Shown one piece after another: positions 32,080-40,571 of a DNA stretch of 45,581 bases. Under the pieces are notes generated by a model that was not told where the DNA came from, did no database searches, and saw nothing but the letters and a program-made list of their open reading frames with translations. The stretch's first letter is position 1, and the number at the start of each line of letters is the position of its first letter. Made by a program: the position numbers and the translations under genes. Origin of the DNA: CAYLUN01 sp964386865 (lineage in GTDB: Bacteria > Verrucomicrobiota > Kiritimatiellia > RFP12 > UBA1067); NCBI GenBank assembly GCA_964386865.1, contig CAYLUN010000046.1, positions 1 to 45,581 on the forward strand, written 5' to 3'.

Positions 32080-33936
32080 TCAGTTTCCAGCGAGATCCGC
32101 CCGCTGCCAGACGCGGACGTAGTCGATCAGGAACTCGTCGGGCAACTTGGCGTCGTCGAGCCAGTCGTTGTCCCAGCCGCCGGCGGGCAGCGTGAACATC
32201 AGGTGCCCCGGAACGCTCATGACGCGCTCGCTCTTCCAGCGGCCGACCTCCTGGCCCTGGCAGTAGAAGGCCAATTCGCCGGGCGTCCAGAGCAGGCCCG
32301 AGGTGACGAAGCCGTCCTTGTCGGGCGTGTAGTAGATCGCGTGCGAGCCGTTCGACTTGTGCTCCTTGCCGTAGCCGTCCCAGTGCGTGGCGATGTTGAA
32401 GCGGTTGGCGCCCCAGCGAGTGAGGTGCTCCATGATGTCGAACTCCATGCCGCCGTTCTTGGTGTCCGAGCGCTGCCACTGCGGGCCGCTGCCGCCGCGG
32501 TCGGGCATCATCCAGAAGGCGGGCCAGAGTCCGGGCGCGGTGGGGAGCCGCATGCGGGCCTCGAAGTAGCCGTAGCGCTGGGTGAACTTGCCGTAGCTCT
32601 CCAGAAAGCCGGTGGCGTAGTCGCTCTCGGGGCGCTTTGGGTCGTCGTTATGGTGGCCGCGCTGCTTCATCAGTTTCAGGTGGGCGAGGCCGCCTTTCAC
32701 GTAGGTGGTGTCTCGGGTGAAGTGCGTGACCTTGTCCCAGTAGTTTTCGCCGTAGAAGCTCCACTTGTTGGTGTCCACCTGCGTGCCGTCGAACTCGTCC
32801 GTGAAGGTCGTCTTCCAGTCGCCGTCGACGGGCGGGCGCTGGCCCAGCCACGCGGGCGGCTGGGTGGGCGGGGCCGTGACGGACAGGCTTTCGACGGTCA
32901 GCGCGACGTCGCCGTCGGGGCCGTCGCGCGTCAGGATGAGGGCGGCGCCCGAGGCGGTGTCGCTGGTGAAGCGCGTGCCGCTCTTCTTCTCATTTCCGTC
33001 CCAGAGCTGGCTGCGCGCGAAGGGGATCACGACCTCCTGCCGCGCGCCGGGCTTGAGCGTGGCGGCGAACGATTCGGTCGGCCCGCCGTTGCTCTCGAGG
33101 GTCAGGCGGGCGGTCACGGACGCGGCGCCGTCGTTGCGCAGCGCCGCGCGCAGCTCGGTGCCTGCGCGCAGGTTCCAGCGGCCGGCCGGCGGCTTGAGCG
33201 CGACCCGCCCCTCCGCCTTGCCTGCCGCGAGCGCGACGCGCAGCGTGCCGTTCGACGTTAGGCCGCTCCAGACAGCGGTCGCGTCGCGCGTCTCGAGCCG
33301 CGTGTCGACGCCGGCTTTGGCGCTGAGCAGGACGCCCGCGGGCGGGATGACGCGGGTCGATGTGGGGTTGACCGGCGGTTTCTCGCCGGCCTCGCCCGCG
33401 GCGGCCAGCGACTCGACGCGGAACGACTGGGCCGCATCCGTGGACTTGCCGGCGAAGAGCAGCAGCTTGGTGACGGCGGCGGGTTTCAGCTTGTACGCGG
33501 GCTTGTAGCCGAAGCTGTGGCCGAAAATCACCTTCACCGTGCCGGTCGCGCCGGCCTGGAGGTAGAGGTTTTCCGCGTTCCACGGGTTGGCCTTCCAGTC
33601 GCCGTCGTCGTCGATGCGCAGGCAGACGCTGACGGGCTTAGGGCCGAGGTTGCGCACGAGCGCCTCGACGTGGCCGTAGGCGGAGAGGTTCCAGGGCCTG
33701 TCGGGCGGCGCAAGCGTGACGCCGGGATAGCCCTCGTCGCCGGGCTGGATGGTGACGGTCAGGCTTTTGTCAGCGGTGTCCGCGCCGCGCGTGAAACGGA
33801 CCTGCGCGGAGCTTGGCGTCGCCGGCGCGTCGAGCAGCGGGAGCGGCGTGGCGGCGCGGGCGAGCAGGGCCGCGAGCAGCGCGGCGGGCAGGGCGTGGCG
33901 GAGGCGGAAAGAGGGGCGGGGGCACGGGTGGGGCAT
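32080..33936 (-). CDS. Secreted GH16-family glycoside hydrolase
   Basis: The 618-residue protein has a signal peptide (ALPAALLAALLARAA). Residues about 30-360 contain two beta-sandwich, CBM-like or CIA30-like regions. Residues about 375-610 form a GH16 jelly roll: FTDEFDGTQVDTNKW, YGYFEARMRLPTAPGLWPAFWMM and the catalytic MEFDIMEH, giving nucleophile Glu498, Asp500 and acid/base Glu503 in the ExDxxE arrangement. GH16 members cleave beta-1,3/1,4-glucans, agar-type galactans or carrageenan. The ExDxxE form is shared by laminarinases and several galactanases, so the substrate stays open. It acts outside the cytoplasm. The gene lies 99 bp after the phosphodiesterase gene on the same strand, possibly co-transcribed. 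Confidence 0.9.
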   Translation of the reverse strand: MPHPCPRPSFRLRHALPAALLAALLARAATPLPLLDAPATPSSAQVRFTRGADTADKSLTVTIQPGDEGYPGVTLAPPDRPWNLSAYGHVEALVRNLGPKPVSVCLRIDDDGDWKANPWNAENLYLQAGATGTVKVIFGHSFGYKPAYKLKPAAVTKLLLFAGKSTDAAQSFRVESLAAAGEAGEKPPVNPTSTRVIPPAGVLLSAKAGVDTRLETRDATAVWSGLTSNGTLRVALAAGKAEGRVALKPPAGRWNLRAGTELRAALRNDGAASVTARLTLESNGGPTESFAATLKPGARQEVVIPFARSQLWDGNEKKSGTRFTSDTASGAALILTRDGPDGDVALTVESLSVTAPPTQPPAWLGQRPPVDGDWKTTFTDEFDGTQVDTNKWSFYGENYWDKVTHFTRDTTYVKGGLAHLKLMKQRGHHNDDPKRPESDYATGFLESYGKFTQRYGYFEARMRLPTAPGLWPAFWMMPDRGGSGPQWQRSDTKNGGMEFDIMEHLTRWGANRFNIATHWDGYGKEHKSNGSHAIYYTPDKDGFVTSGLLWTPGELAFYCQGQEVGRWKSERVMSVPGHLMFTLPAGGWDNDWLDDAKLPDEFLIDYVRVWQRADLAGN

Positions 33937-34035
33937 GAGGGATACTCCATTGCATGGGAGGCTCTTGTCGGGGGAGCCGAGCAGAGTCGAGAAAGTCGCT
34001 TGGGGTTGACAGAGCTAGGCCTGCACAGAGGCCCG

Positions 34036-34830
34036 CTACGGGCGGCCGAGCCCGTCGGCCAGCATGCGGCGGGGGCAGTCGGTGGTGACGGCTTCCAGCC
34101 CAAGCGCCTGCGCCTGCGCGAGGTCGCCGTCTGTCCGCACGGACCAGCCCACCACCTTGACGCCGGCCTGTTTTGCCGCGTCGACGAAGCCTTTCTGTGT
34201 CTTGCCGGGCAGCACGCTGACGCGGTCGCAGCCCAGCGACTTCAAGTCGGCGAGCAGCTTGGCGTCGGGCGTTTGGTTACAGAGCAGCATGGTTGAAGCG
34301 GCGGGATCCACGCGCTTGATCGCCGCGAGGGACCGGCGGTCGAACGACGAATAGCAGTAGGCTGTCCGCGGTAGCGCGTTCGTGAGCTGCTCGGCGAGCG
34401 TGCGGGCAAACAGCTCCAGCCGCGCGTCGTAGATCGGCCCTGAGCCAGGCTTGATTTCCAGCTGGAAGAAGACGCCCGGCTTGTCCTTGAAGGCGGCGAG
34501 AAGGTCCTTCAGAGAAGGCACGGCCGTGCTCGTGCGCTTGGTGTGCAGGGCTTTGACCTGCTCAGCCGTCATCTGCTCGATCGGGCCGTAGCCGTTCGTG
34601 GTGCGGTCGGCGGAGTCGTCGTGCAGGAGAATGACCTGCCCGTCCTTCGTCATCCGGACGTCCGTCTCGAACGCGCGCAGCCCTTTCGCATAGGCGTCGG
34701 TGAAGGCCGACAGCGTGTTTTCGTCAGCCTCCATCGAGCCGCCGCGGTGGGCGATCAGCTGGACTTTTTCACCGCCGTTCGCGGCGCCGAGCGCCAGCGC
34801 CAGGAGCACAGTCATCATGAGCGTCTTCAT
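34036..34830 (-). CDS. Secreted glycerophosphodiester phosphodiesterase (GDPD family)
   Basis: The 264-residue protein has a signal peptide (MMTVLLALALGAANG) and the GDPD signature. IAHRGGSMEADENTLSAF holds the first metal/catalytic His, FETDVRMTKDGQVILLHDD the Glu-Asp ligands and second His, and FQLEIKPG the third acidic group. The ending VKVVGWSVRTDGDLAQA...DCPRRML is typical. It should hydrolyse glycerophosphodiesters to glycerol 3-phosphate and an alcohol in the periplasm. The start at 34830 has GAGGGAACG directly before it, and the longer upstream frame is rejected. The neighbouring plus-strand operon makes phospholipid precursors, which may or may not be linked. Confidence 0.9.
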   Translation of the reverse strand: MKTLMMTVLLALALGAANGGEKVQLIAHRGGSMEADENTLSAFTDAYAKGLRAFETDVRMTKDGQVILLHDDSADRTTNGYGPIEQMTAEQVKALHTKRTSTAVPSLKDLLAAFKDKPGVFFQLEIKPGSGPIYDARLELFARTLAEQLTNALPRTAYCYSSFDRRSLAAIKRVDPAASTMLLCNQTPDAKLLADLKSLGCDRVSVLPGKTQKGFVDAAKQAGVKVVGWSVRTDGDLAQAQALGLEAVTTDCPRRMLADGLGRP

Positions 34831-35009
34831 CGTTCCCTCGCGAGCCCGCACAAGGTCGTACGTCTGTTGTATACTCTCAAACGCATGAAAGTCTAACCCA
34901 CGCGCCTGAGAAACGCAAGGTGTACGTGCTGCGTTTTCGCTTGGTCTGGAAGGTCGTAATGTGTCACACTTACAAACATCTGAAATTATGAACGTATGAG
35001 GGACTCGCC

Positions 35010-37607
35010 ATGGTACGGGACATCCGGGAGAACAACGATCCGATCGACACCACGGGCCTGCCGTCTCTGGACGCCGCGCTGAGCGGCATCCTGGCGGGCG
35101 ACAACATCGTTTGGCACGTCGACCGCATCCAGGATTATCAGGCGTTCGTGACACCCTACGTGCAGGCGGCGGTGCGCGACAAGCGCAAATTGGTCTATTT
35201 CCGCTTTGCGCGGCACGAGCCGCTCTTGCCGGACGCCTTTCCGTGCGACCGCTACACGCTCGACCCCGAGGACGGCTTCGAGGTCTTCATCCACCGCATT
35301 CATCAGGTCATCGGCGAGGCGGGGTACGGCGCCTACTACGTGTTCGACTGCCTTTCCGACCTCGCGACCGACTGGTATTCGGACGCGATGCTTGGCAACT
35401 TCTTCATGCTGACCTGCCCGTACCTCTACAAATTGGAGACGATCGCCTACTTCGGGCTCTTGCGGAGGCACCACTCGCGGCACGCCACCGAGCCGGTGCA
35501 GTCGACCACGCAGCTCTTCATCGACGTGTTCCACGCGAAGGGCAGCCTCTACGTTCGGCCGGTCAAGACGCAGTTTCGCTACACGCCCACGATCCACCTG
35601 CTGCACGTCTGGAAGGAGCAGGACGTGTTCGAGGTCGTGCGCTCCAGCGCCGTCATCGCCGAGGTCATTTCCAACGCCGGCCCGGACTGGGTGGCGGATG
35701 AAATGTACGGCGAGGAGGTTCTGCGCCAGGCCGAGGAGATCGTCTCGAACGCGGAAGGATTCGCCTGCTCCGACGAGCAGAAGCATGCGGTGTGGCGCCA
35801 GCTCGTGCGCATGGTGGTGACGCGCGACGACGCGATCATGCCGCTCGCGCGGAAATATCTGACCGTCGCCGACCTGCTGGAGATCCGCAGCCGCATGGTG
35901 GGCACCGGCCTGATCGGCGGCAAGACCGTGGGCATGCTGGTGGCCCGCAACATCGTCACGCACGACGCGCCGCAGGTCGGCGAGAAGCTCGAGCCGCACG
36001 ACTCCTTCTACATCGGCGCGGACGTCTTCTACACCTTTCTCGTGCGCAACGGCCTCTGGCAGTACCGCGAGAAGCAGCACTCGCCCGAGACCTTCCTCGA
36101 GGGCGTGGACGAAGCCCGCGAGAAGATCCTGGCTGGCAACTTCCCCGACTACGTGCTGCGGCAGTTCGAGGAGATGCTGGACTACTTTGGCCAGTACCCC
36201 GTGATCGTGCGCTCCAGCTCGCTGCTGGAGGACAACTACGGCAACTGCTTCGCCGGCAAGTACGAGAGCGTCTTCTGCGCAAACCAGGGCACGCGCGAGG
36301 CCCGGCTGGCCGCGTTCCTCGGGGCGGTGCTGACCGTCTACGCCAGCACCATGAGCCGCGAGGCGCTGAGCTACCGCGCCCGCCACAAGCTGCTGGAGCG
36401 CGACGAGCAGATGGCGCTGCTCGTGATGCGCGTGACCGGCGTGCTGCAGAGCCACACGTTCTACCCGCACCTCGCGGGCGTGGGCTTCTCCTACAACCCC
36501 TTCGTCTGGAGCAAGGAGATCGACCCCGAGGCGGGCGTGCTGCGGCTGGTCTACGGGCTCGGCACGCGCGCCGTCGACCGCGTGGACGACGACTACACGC
36601 GCGTCGTCGCGCTCAACGCGCCGTCGCGCCGCCCCGAGCCCGACTTCCAGGAGATCTGCCGCCACTCGCAGCGCAAGGTGGACTATATCGATCTGGAGGC
36701 GGACGCGCTCAAGTCGGGCTACTTCGAGGATCTGCTGAAGGACGCGCGCGACGTGCCGATCGACCTGTTCACGTCATTCGACGAGCAGGCGATGATGCGG
36801 GGCAAGGTGCACCGCATCCTGACCTTCGACCGGCTGCTGATGGGCACGCCGTTCGTCAAGGACATGCAGCTGCTGTTTAAGACGCTGGAGAAGGCCTACG
36901 AGCGGCCGGTGGACGTCGAGTTCGCGGTCAACTTCCTGGCCGACCGGACCTACCGCATCAACCTGCTGCAGTGCCGCCCGCTGCAGGTGCAAGGCACGCA
37001 CAATCCGAACGTGCCCGAGCTGCGCGTCGCGCCCGAGGACGCGCTGCTGATGAGCAAGGGCGCGGTGGTGGGCCACAGCCGCGTGACACGGCTGGACTGG
37101 ATCCTATACGTGCACCCGGAGCTGTACGGCGCGCTGCCGGAGAACACGCGGCACGCGGTGGCGCGGTCCATCGGCGAGATCAACCGCGCGCTCGGCAAGT
37201 GCGGCGGCGCGGTGCTCGCGATCGGCCCGGGGCGCTGGGGCACGCACATGGCGTCGCTGGGCGTGCCGGTGAACTTCTCCGAAATCAACCACGTCGCGGC
37301 GCTCTGCGAAGTGGCGCAGATGCATGCCTTCCTGACGCCCGACATCTCCCTCGGCACGCACTTCTTCGGCGAGCTGGTTGAGCTGAACATGCTCTACTTC
37401 GCGCTCTTTCCGGACCGCCCGGAGAACCGCCTCAACGCCGCCAAAATCGAAGCGGCTGCCGACCAGTTGGCGGTGTTGGTGCCCCGGCTTCCGGAAGCTG
37501 TCGCGCCGATCCTGCGCGTGGTGCGGGCCGACGACATCGAGCCCGAAGGCTTGTGGCTGGTCGCCAACGCGCCCGAGCAGGAGGTCGTCGTGGCACGAAG
37601 GGATTAG
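35010..37607 (+). CDS. PEP/pyruvate-binding (PPDK N-terminal-like) protein with KaiC-like N-terminus
   Basis: The product is 865 residues. The first 230 or so (TTGLPSLDAALSGILAGDNIVWHVD) resemble the start of KaiC/RecA-like ATPases, but the Walker A loop is missing. Residues about 295-660 resemble the ATP-grasp domain of pyruvate phosphate dikinase/PEP synthase: GLIGGKTVGMLVARN, PVIVRSSSLLEDNYGNCFAGKYES and the late VEFAVNFL...INLLQCRPL. The swivelling phosphohistidine domain (GGxTSHAA) and the C-terminal PEP barrel are absent. Residues 670-865 are a family-specific tail with GPGRWGTHMASLGVPVNFSEIN and DISLGTHFFGELVE. It may phosphorylate a partner or substrate with ATP, but its reaction is unknown. 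GAGGG precedes the start, and plsY follows after 9 bp. Confidence 0.78.
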   Translation: MVRDIRENNDPIDTTGLPSLDAALSGILAGDNIVWHVDRIQDYQAFVTPYVQAAVRDKRKLVYFRFARHEPLLPDAFPCDRYTLDPEDGFEVFIHRIHQVIGEAGYGAYYVFDCLSDLATDWYSDAMLGNFFMLTCPYLYKLETIAYFGLLRRHHSRHATEPVQSTTQLFIDVFHAKGSLYVRPVKTQFRYTPTIHLLHVWKEQDVFEVVRSSAVIAEVISNAGPDWVADEMYGEEVLRQAEEIVSNAEGFACSDEQKHAVWRQLVRMVVTRDDAIMPLARKYLTVADLLEIRSRMVGTGLIGGKTVGMLVARNIVTHDAPQVGEKLEPHDSFYIGADVFYTFLVRNGLWQYREKQHSPETFLEGVDEAREKILAGNFPDYVLRQFEEMLDYFGQYPVIVRSSSLLEDNYGNCFAGKYESVFCANQGTREARLAAFLGAVLTVYASTMSREALSYRARHKLLERDEQMALLVMRVTGVLQSHTFYPHLAGVGFSYNPFVWSKEIDPEAGVLRLVYGLGTRAVDRVDDDYTRVVALNAPSRRPEPDFQEICRHSQRKVDYIDLEADALKSGYFEDLLKDARDVPIDLFTSFDEQAMMRGKVHRILTFDRLLMGTPFVKDMQLLFKTLEKAYERPVDVEFAVNFLADRTYRINLLQCRPLQVQGTHNPNVPELRVAPEDALLMSKGAVVGHSRVTRLDWILYVHPELYGALPENTRHAVARSIGEINRALGKCGGAVLAIGPGRWGTHMASLGVPVNFSEINHVAALCEVAQMHAFLTPDISLGTHFFGELVELNMLYFALFPDRPENRLNAAKIEAAADQLAVLVPRLPEAVAPILRVVRADDIEPEGLWLVANAPEQEVVVARRD

Positions 37608-37616
37608 GGAGCGGTC

Positions 37617-38222
37617 ATGCGTGATCTTATCGTTGTCGTGGCGGCCTATCTCCTCGGCTGCGTGCAGACGGGGTTCTACTTGGTGCTGTTGTCTACGGGT
37701 CAGGATCTGCGCGCGCTGGGCAGCGGAGGGACAGGCGCTCGCAACGCGGGCCGCGTGCTGGGCCGGAAAGGCTTCGCCCTTACCTTGCTCGGCGACACCG
37801 GCAAGGGGGCTCTCGCCCTGGCGGTGGCGGCCTGGCTGCACGCGTCGCCGTGGGCCGCCGCCGCGGCGCTCGTGGCCGTGGCTGTCGGCCATGTGTGGCC
37901 CGCGCAACTCCGGTTTTCCGGGGGGCGCGGCGTGACGGTCGGGCTCGGGGCTTTGGCCGTGTATGAGCCCCGGCTGCTCGGGGCTCTGGCCGCGGTGACG
38001 CTGCTCGGGGCTCTGGCCAGCCGCCGGTTCCAGGCCAGCGGACTGGCAGGCTTCGTGGCGCTGCCGTTCGCCGCCGCATGGCTTCGCTTGCCGGTCGAGG
38101 CGCAGGTCGGCGTTGGCTGCTTGAGTGTTCTTGTTCTTTTCGCGCATCGCTCCCATATCGCCCGCATGGTGCGGTCAGCACGGGAGACGCGCGGTGGCCG
38201 TGCTGACGAACCAGGAGATTGA
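37617..38222 (+). CDS. plsY: Glycerol-3-phosphate acyltransferase PlsY
   Basis: This 201-residue multi-spanning membrane protein has the three PlsY motifs: LGSGGTGARNAGRVLGRKG (motif 1, usually SGNPGATNVxR), FSGGRGVTVGLG (motif 2) and FAHRSHIARM (motif 3, usually HRxNIxR). PlsY transfers an acyl group from acyl phosphate to sn-glycerol 3-phosphate, the first step of phospholipid synthesis. Motif 1 has Gly for Asn-Pro and motif 3 has Ser-His for Glu/Ala-Asn, so this is a divergent member. A changed acceptor is conceivable. The start is nine bases after the previous stop with GGGAGCGG upstream, and the next gene starts four bases after its stop, so the operon is tight. Confidence 0.88.
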   Translation: MRDLIVVVAAYLLGCVQTGFYLVLLSTGQDLRALGSGGTGARNAGRVLGRKGFALTLLGDTGKGALALAVAAWLHASPWAAAAALVAVAVGHVWPAQLRFSGGRGVTVGLGALAVYEPRLLGALAAVTLLGALASRRFQASGLAGFVALPFAAAWLRLPVEAQVGVGCLSVLVLFAHRSHIARMVRSARETRGGRADEPGD

Positions 38223-38226
38223 GCGT

Positions 38227-39825
38227 ATGAGTGACCTTCTGTTCAAGATCGCGACCGAGCCGGACGAGCTGCGTCAGGTTCGGGCGCTGAACTACCGAAC
38301 CTTCGTCGAGGAGATTCCTCAGCACAGCCCCAATCCTGAGCATTCGCTGACGGATCGCTTCGAGAAGGAAAGCACGGTCTTCATCTGCCGGAGCGGGGAC
38401 GCCGTCGTCGGCATGATCGCCATTCGCTGCAACCGCCCCTTCTCGCTTGACGGAAAGTTGCCGAATTTGGACGCGTACCTTCCGCCGCACCGGTCCGCCT
38501 GTGAGCTCCGCCTGCTGGCCGTCGAGCCGAAGTATCGCAAAGGGCGCATTCTGGCCGGCCTCGTGGGCATGATCTATCACTTCTGCTCGGCGCGGGGCCA
38601 CGACCTCGTGCTGATCTCCGGGACGACGCGCCAGATCAAGCTGTACGAGCACATGGGCTTCGTGGCCTTCGGGCCCCTAGTGGGCTCGCCGGGGGCGCAG
38701 TACCAGCCGATGTACCAGTTCGTCGACCGGTTCCGGAGTCTCGTAACGGAGCTAGATAGCGCCGCCTTCGCCGACGTGGTTCGGGCGGAGGTGAATCTGC
38801 TGCCCGGGCCGATCTATCTCACGCCCGCGGTTCAGACGGCCCTGAGTGCCAAGCCCGTCTCCCATCGCGCCGAAGCGTTCGAGCAGCTTATCAAGCGGAC
38901 GCGCGGCATGCTCTGCGAGCTGACCGGCGCGCCGGCCGTGGCGATCGCGATGGGCTCCGGCACGCTCGCCAACGATTTGGTCGCGGGCCAGCTGATGCAG
39001 ATTCCTGGCCGCGGCCTGATCCTCTGCAACGGCGAGTTCGGGCGCAGGCTGGCCGATCACGCCTCGCGGCTCCGGCTCGATTTCGAGACCGTCGAGGCCC
39101 CGTGGGGCGAGCCGTTCGACGAGGGGGCGCTCCGCCGGGCGCTCGCGACAGGCGCGCCGAAAGCGTGGCTGTGGGCCGTGCACGCGGAAACCTCCACCGG
39201 AGTCCTGAACGATCTGGAGATGCTCAAGCGGGTTGCGCGCGAGTGGCGCGTGAGTCTCTGCCTCGACTGCGTCAGCGCGCTGGGCGTGGTGCCGTGCGAC
39301 TTGCGCGGGGTGGCCCTGGCCTCGGGCGTGTCCGGCAAAGGGCTCCGCTCTATGGCGGGGCTCGCGCTGGTGTTCCACGACGGCAACCTGCCGCCGCCCG
39401 TGTGCGCGCCGCCCCGCTACCTAGACCTGCGCCTCTACCTGGCCTCCGGCGTGCCGTTCACGCTATCATCCAATCTTCTGGCAATGCTCAGCATCGCGGT
39501 GGAGACCCTGAACGCCGACGCCCGCTGCAAGGAGGTCAGGGAGACGTCCGACTGGCTGTGCGGCAAACTGCTGGAGGCCGGCGTTAAACCCCTCGCGGCG
39601 GCGTCGCGGTTCCCCGGGGCGATCACGATTCCCGTGCCGCCGCACGTGAACGCGTGCGCGCTGGGCAAGGCGCTGCAGCGCGAGGGGTGGCTTCTCAGTT
39701 TCCAAAGCGACTACTTGGTCGAAAGGAACTGGATCCAGATCTGCCTGTTGGGCCCTGTGACGCGCGCCAACCTGGAGCCTCTGCCCGCACGCTTGGCCGC
39801 TGCGTTCAAGACGGAGGCAGGATGA
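38227..39825 (+). CDS. N-acyltransferase (GNAT-like) - class V aminotransferase fusion
   Basis: The 532-residue protein starts at ATG 38227, four bases after plsY; the longer frame from 38125 overlaps plsY. The N-terminal 165 residues (RQVRALNYRTFVEEIPQH, LRLLAVEPKYRKGRILAGL) resemble GNAT-fold acyl transferases of the autoinducer-synthase/N-acyl-amino-acid-synthase kind. Residues about 190-525 are a fold-type I, class V aminotransferase: MGSGTLANDL for phosphate binding, LCLDCVSALG with the PLP-ring Asp, and SGKGLRSMAG with PLP Lys371. The relatives include alanine-glyoxylate and 2-aminoethylphosphonate transaminases. Acylation plus amino-group chemistry beside plsY and cdsA suggests synthesis of an amino lipid or unusual head group. 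The end overlaps cdsA by four bases. Confidence 0.8.
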   Translation: MSDLLFKIATEPDELRQVRALNYRTFVEEIPQHSPNPEHSLTDRFEKESTVFICRSGDAVVGMIAIRCNRPFSLDGKLPNLDAYLPPHRSACELRLLAVEPKYRKGRILAGLVGMIYHFCSARGHDLVLISGTTRQIKLYEHMGFVAFGPLVGSPGAQYQPMYQFVDRFRSLVTELDSAAFADVVRAEVNLLPGPIYLTPAVQTALSAKPVSHRAEAFEQLIKRTRGMLCELTGAPAVAIAMGSGTLANDLVAGQLMQIPGRGLILCNGEFGRRLADHASRLRLDFETVEAPWGEPFDEGALRRALATGAPKAWLWAVHAETSTGVLNDLEMLKRVAREWRVSLCLDCVSALGVVPCDLRGVALASGVSGKGLRSMAGLALVFHDGNLPPPVCAPPRYLDLRLYLASGVPFTLSSNLLAMLSIAVETLNADARCKEVRETSDWLCGKLLEAGVKPLAAASRFPGAITIPVPPHVNACALGKALQREGWLLSFQSDYLVERNWIQICLLGPVTRANLEPLPARLAAAFKTEAG

Positions 39826-40499
39826 AGAGGCGGCTCTGTTCGTCAGGCGCCCTGCTCCTGGTCGTGGCGGCCGCGCTGACGCTGGACCGCGCGTTCGCGG
39901 CCGCCTGGTTCTCGCTGGCCTTGATCGCCCTGGTGCTGGCGCTGGGGGCGGTCGAGTGCCGCGCCCTGCTGACCTTGCGCGCGCAGCGGCGGGCGCCCGC
40001 GGCGGCGGCCGCCTGGCTCGGCGGAGTTGGGCGCGCCGTGCTGGCGGCCCTGTGCGTCGGCCTGCCGGGCGCGTTTTTGCTGGCGCTGCGGCTGCGCGAG
40101 CAGGGGCTGGCGCTCGTGCTCTATCTGATCGCCGTGGCGAAGATGACCGACAACGGGGCCCTGCTGGTCGGCGTCCTGTGGGGCCGGCACAAGCTGGCGC
40201 CTGCGATCAGCCCCGCCAAGACCGTTGAAGGCGTCGTCGGCGGGCTTGGTGCGGGCGTGCTCACGGCCGTCCTGCTGGGCTCCGTCTGTGCGGGCTTGGG
40301 GCTGCCGGGGTCGCTGCTGTTCGGCGGGGTCGTCAGCGCGCTCGCCGTTCTCGGGGATTTGACCGAGTCTTGGTTTAAGCGCCAGGCCGGGGTCAAGGAT
40401 TCGGGCGCGCTCATGCCGGGCATCGGCGGCGTGCTTGACCTCATGGACTCTGTTCTGCTGGCCGCGCCCGCCGCGTACCTGCTTCTGTCCGTGGCGTAG
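39822..40499 (+). CDS. cdsA: Phosphatidate cytidylyltransferase
   Basis: This 225-residue multi-spanning membrane protein has the CdsA signature near the C-terminus: ESWFKRQAGVKDSGALMPGIGGVLDLMDSVL is close to SxxKRxxxxKDxGxxxPGHGGxxDRxD. The KD, second D and final D are kept, while HGG is IGG and DR is DL. K(L)APAISPAKTVEG matches the upstream SPKKTxEG motif. The enzyme makes CDP-diacylglycerol from phosphatidate and CTP. It is shorter than typical CdsA (about 285), with fewer membrane spans at the N-terminus. It is translationally coupled to the acyltransferase-aminotransferase gene (ATGA overlap). It may be a specialised paralogue, as the replaced signature residues suggest. Confidence 0.88.
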   Translation: MKRRLCSSGALLLVVAAALTLDRAFAAAWFSLALIALVLALGAVECRALLTLRAQRRAPAAAAAWLGGVGRAVLAALCVGLPGAFLLALRLREQGLALVLYLIAVAKMTDNGALLVGVLWGRHKLAPAISPAKTVEGVVGGLGAGVLTAVLLGSVCAGLGLPGSLLFGGVVSALAVLGDLTESWFKRQAGVKDSGALMPGIGGVLDLMDSVLLAAPAAYLLLSVA

Positions 40500-40571
40500 G
40501 CGTGGTGATCACGGCGCTGGCTGTAACAAATCGCTTGCCGTCCCTCTGAAGGTTTGTGGAGGCATCATACG

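Noticed and set aside
34860..35009. Promoter for the PEP-binding protein operon
   Set aside because: The stretch is AT-richer and must hold a promoter, but no pair of boxes with proper spacing stood out, so no site is called.
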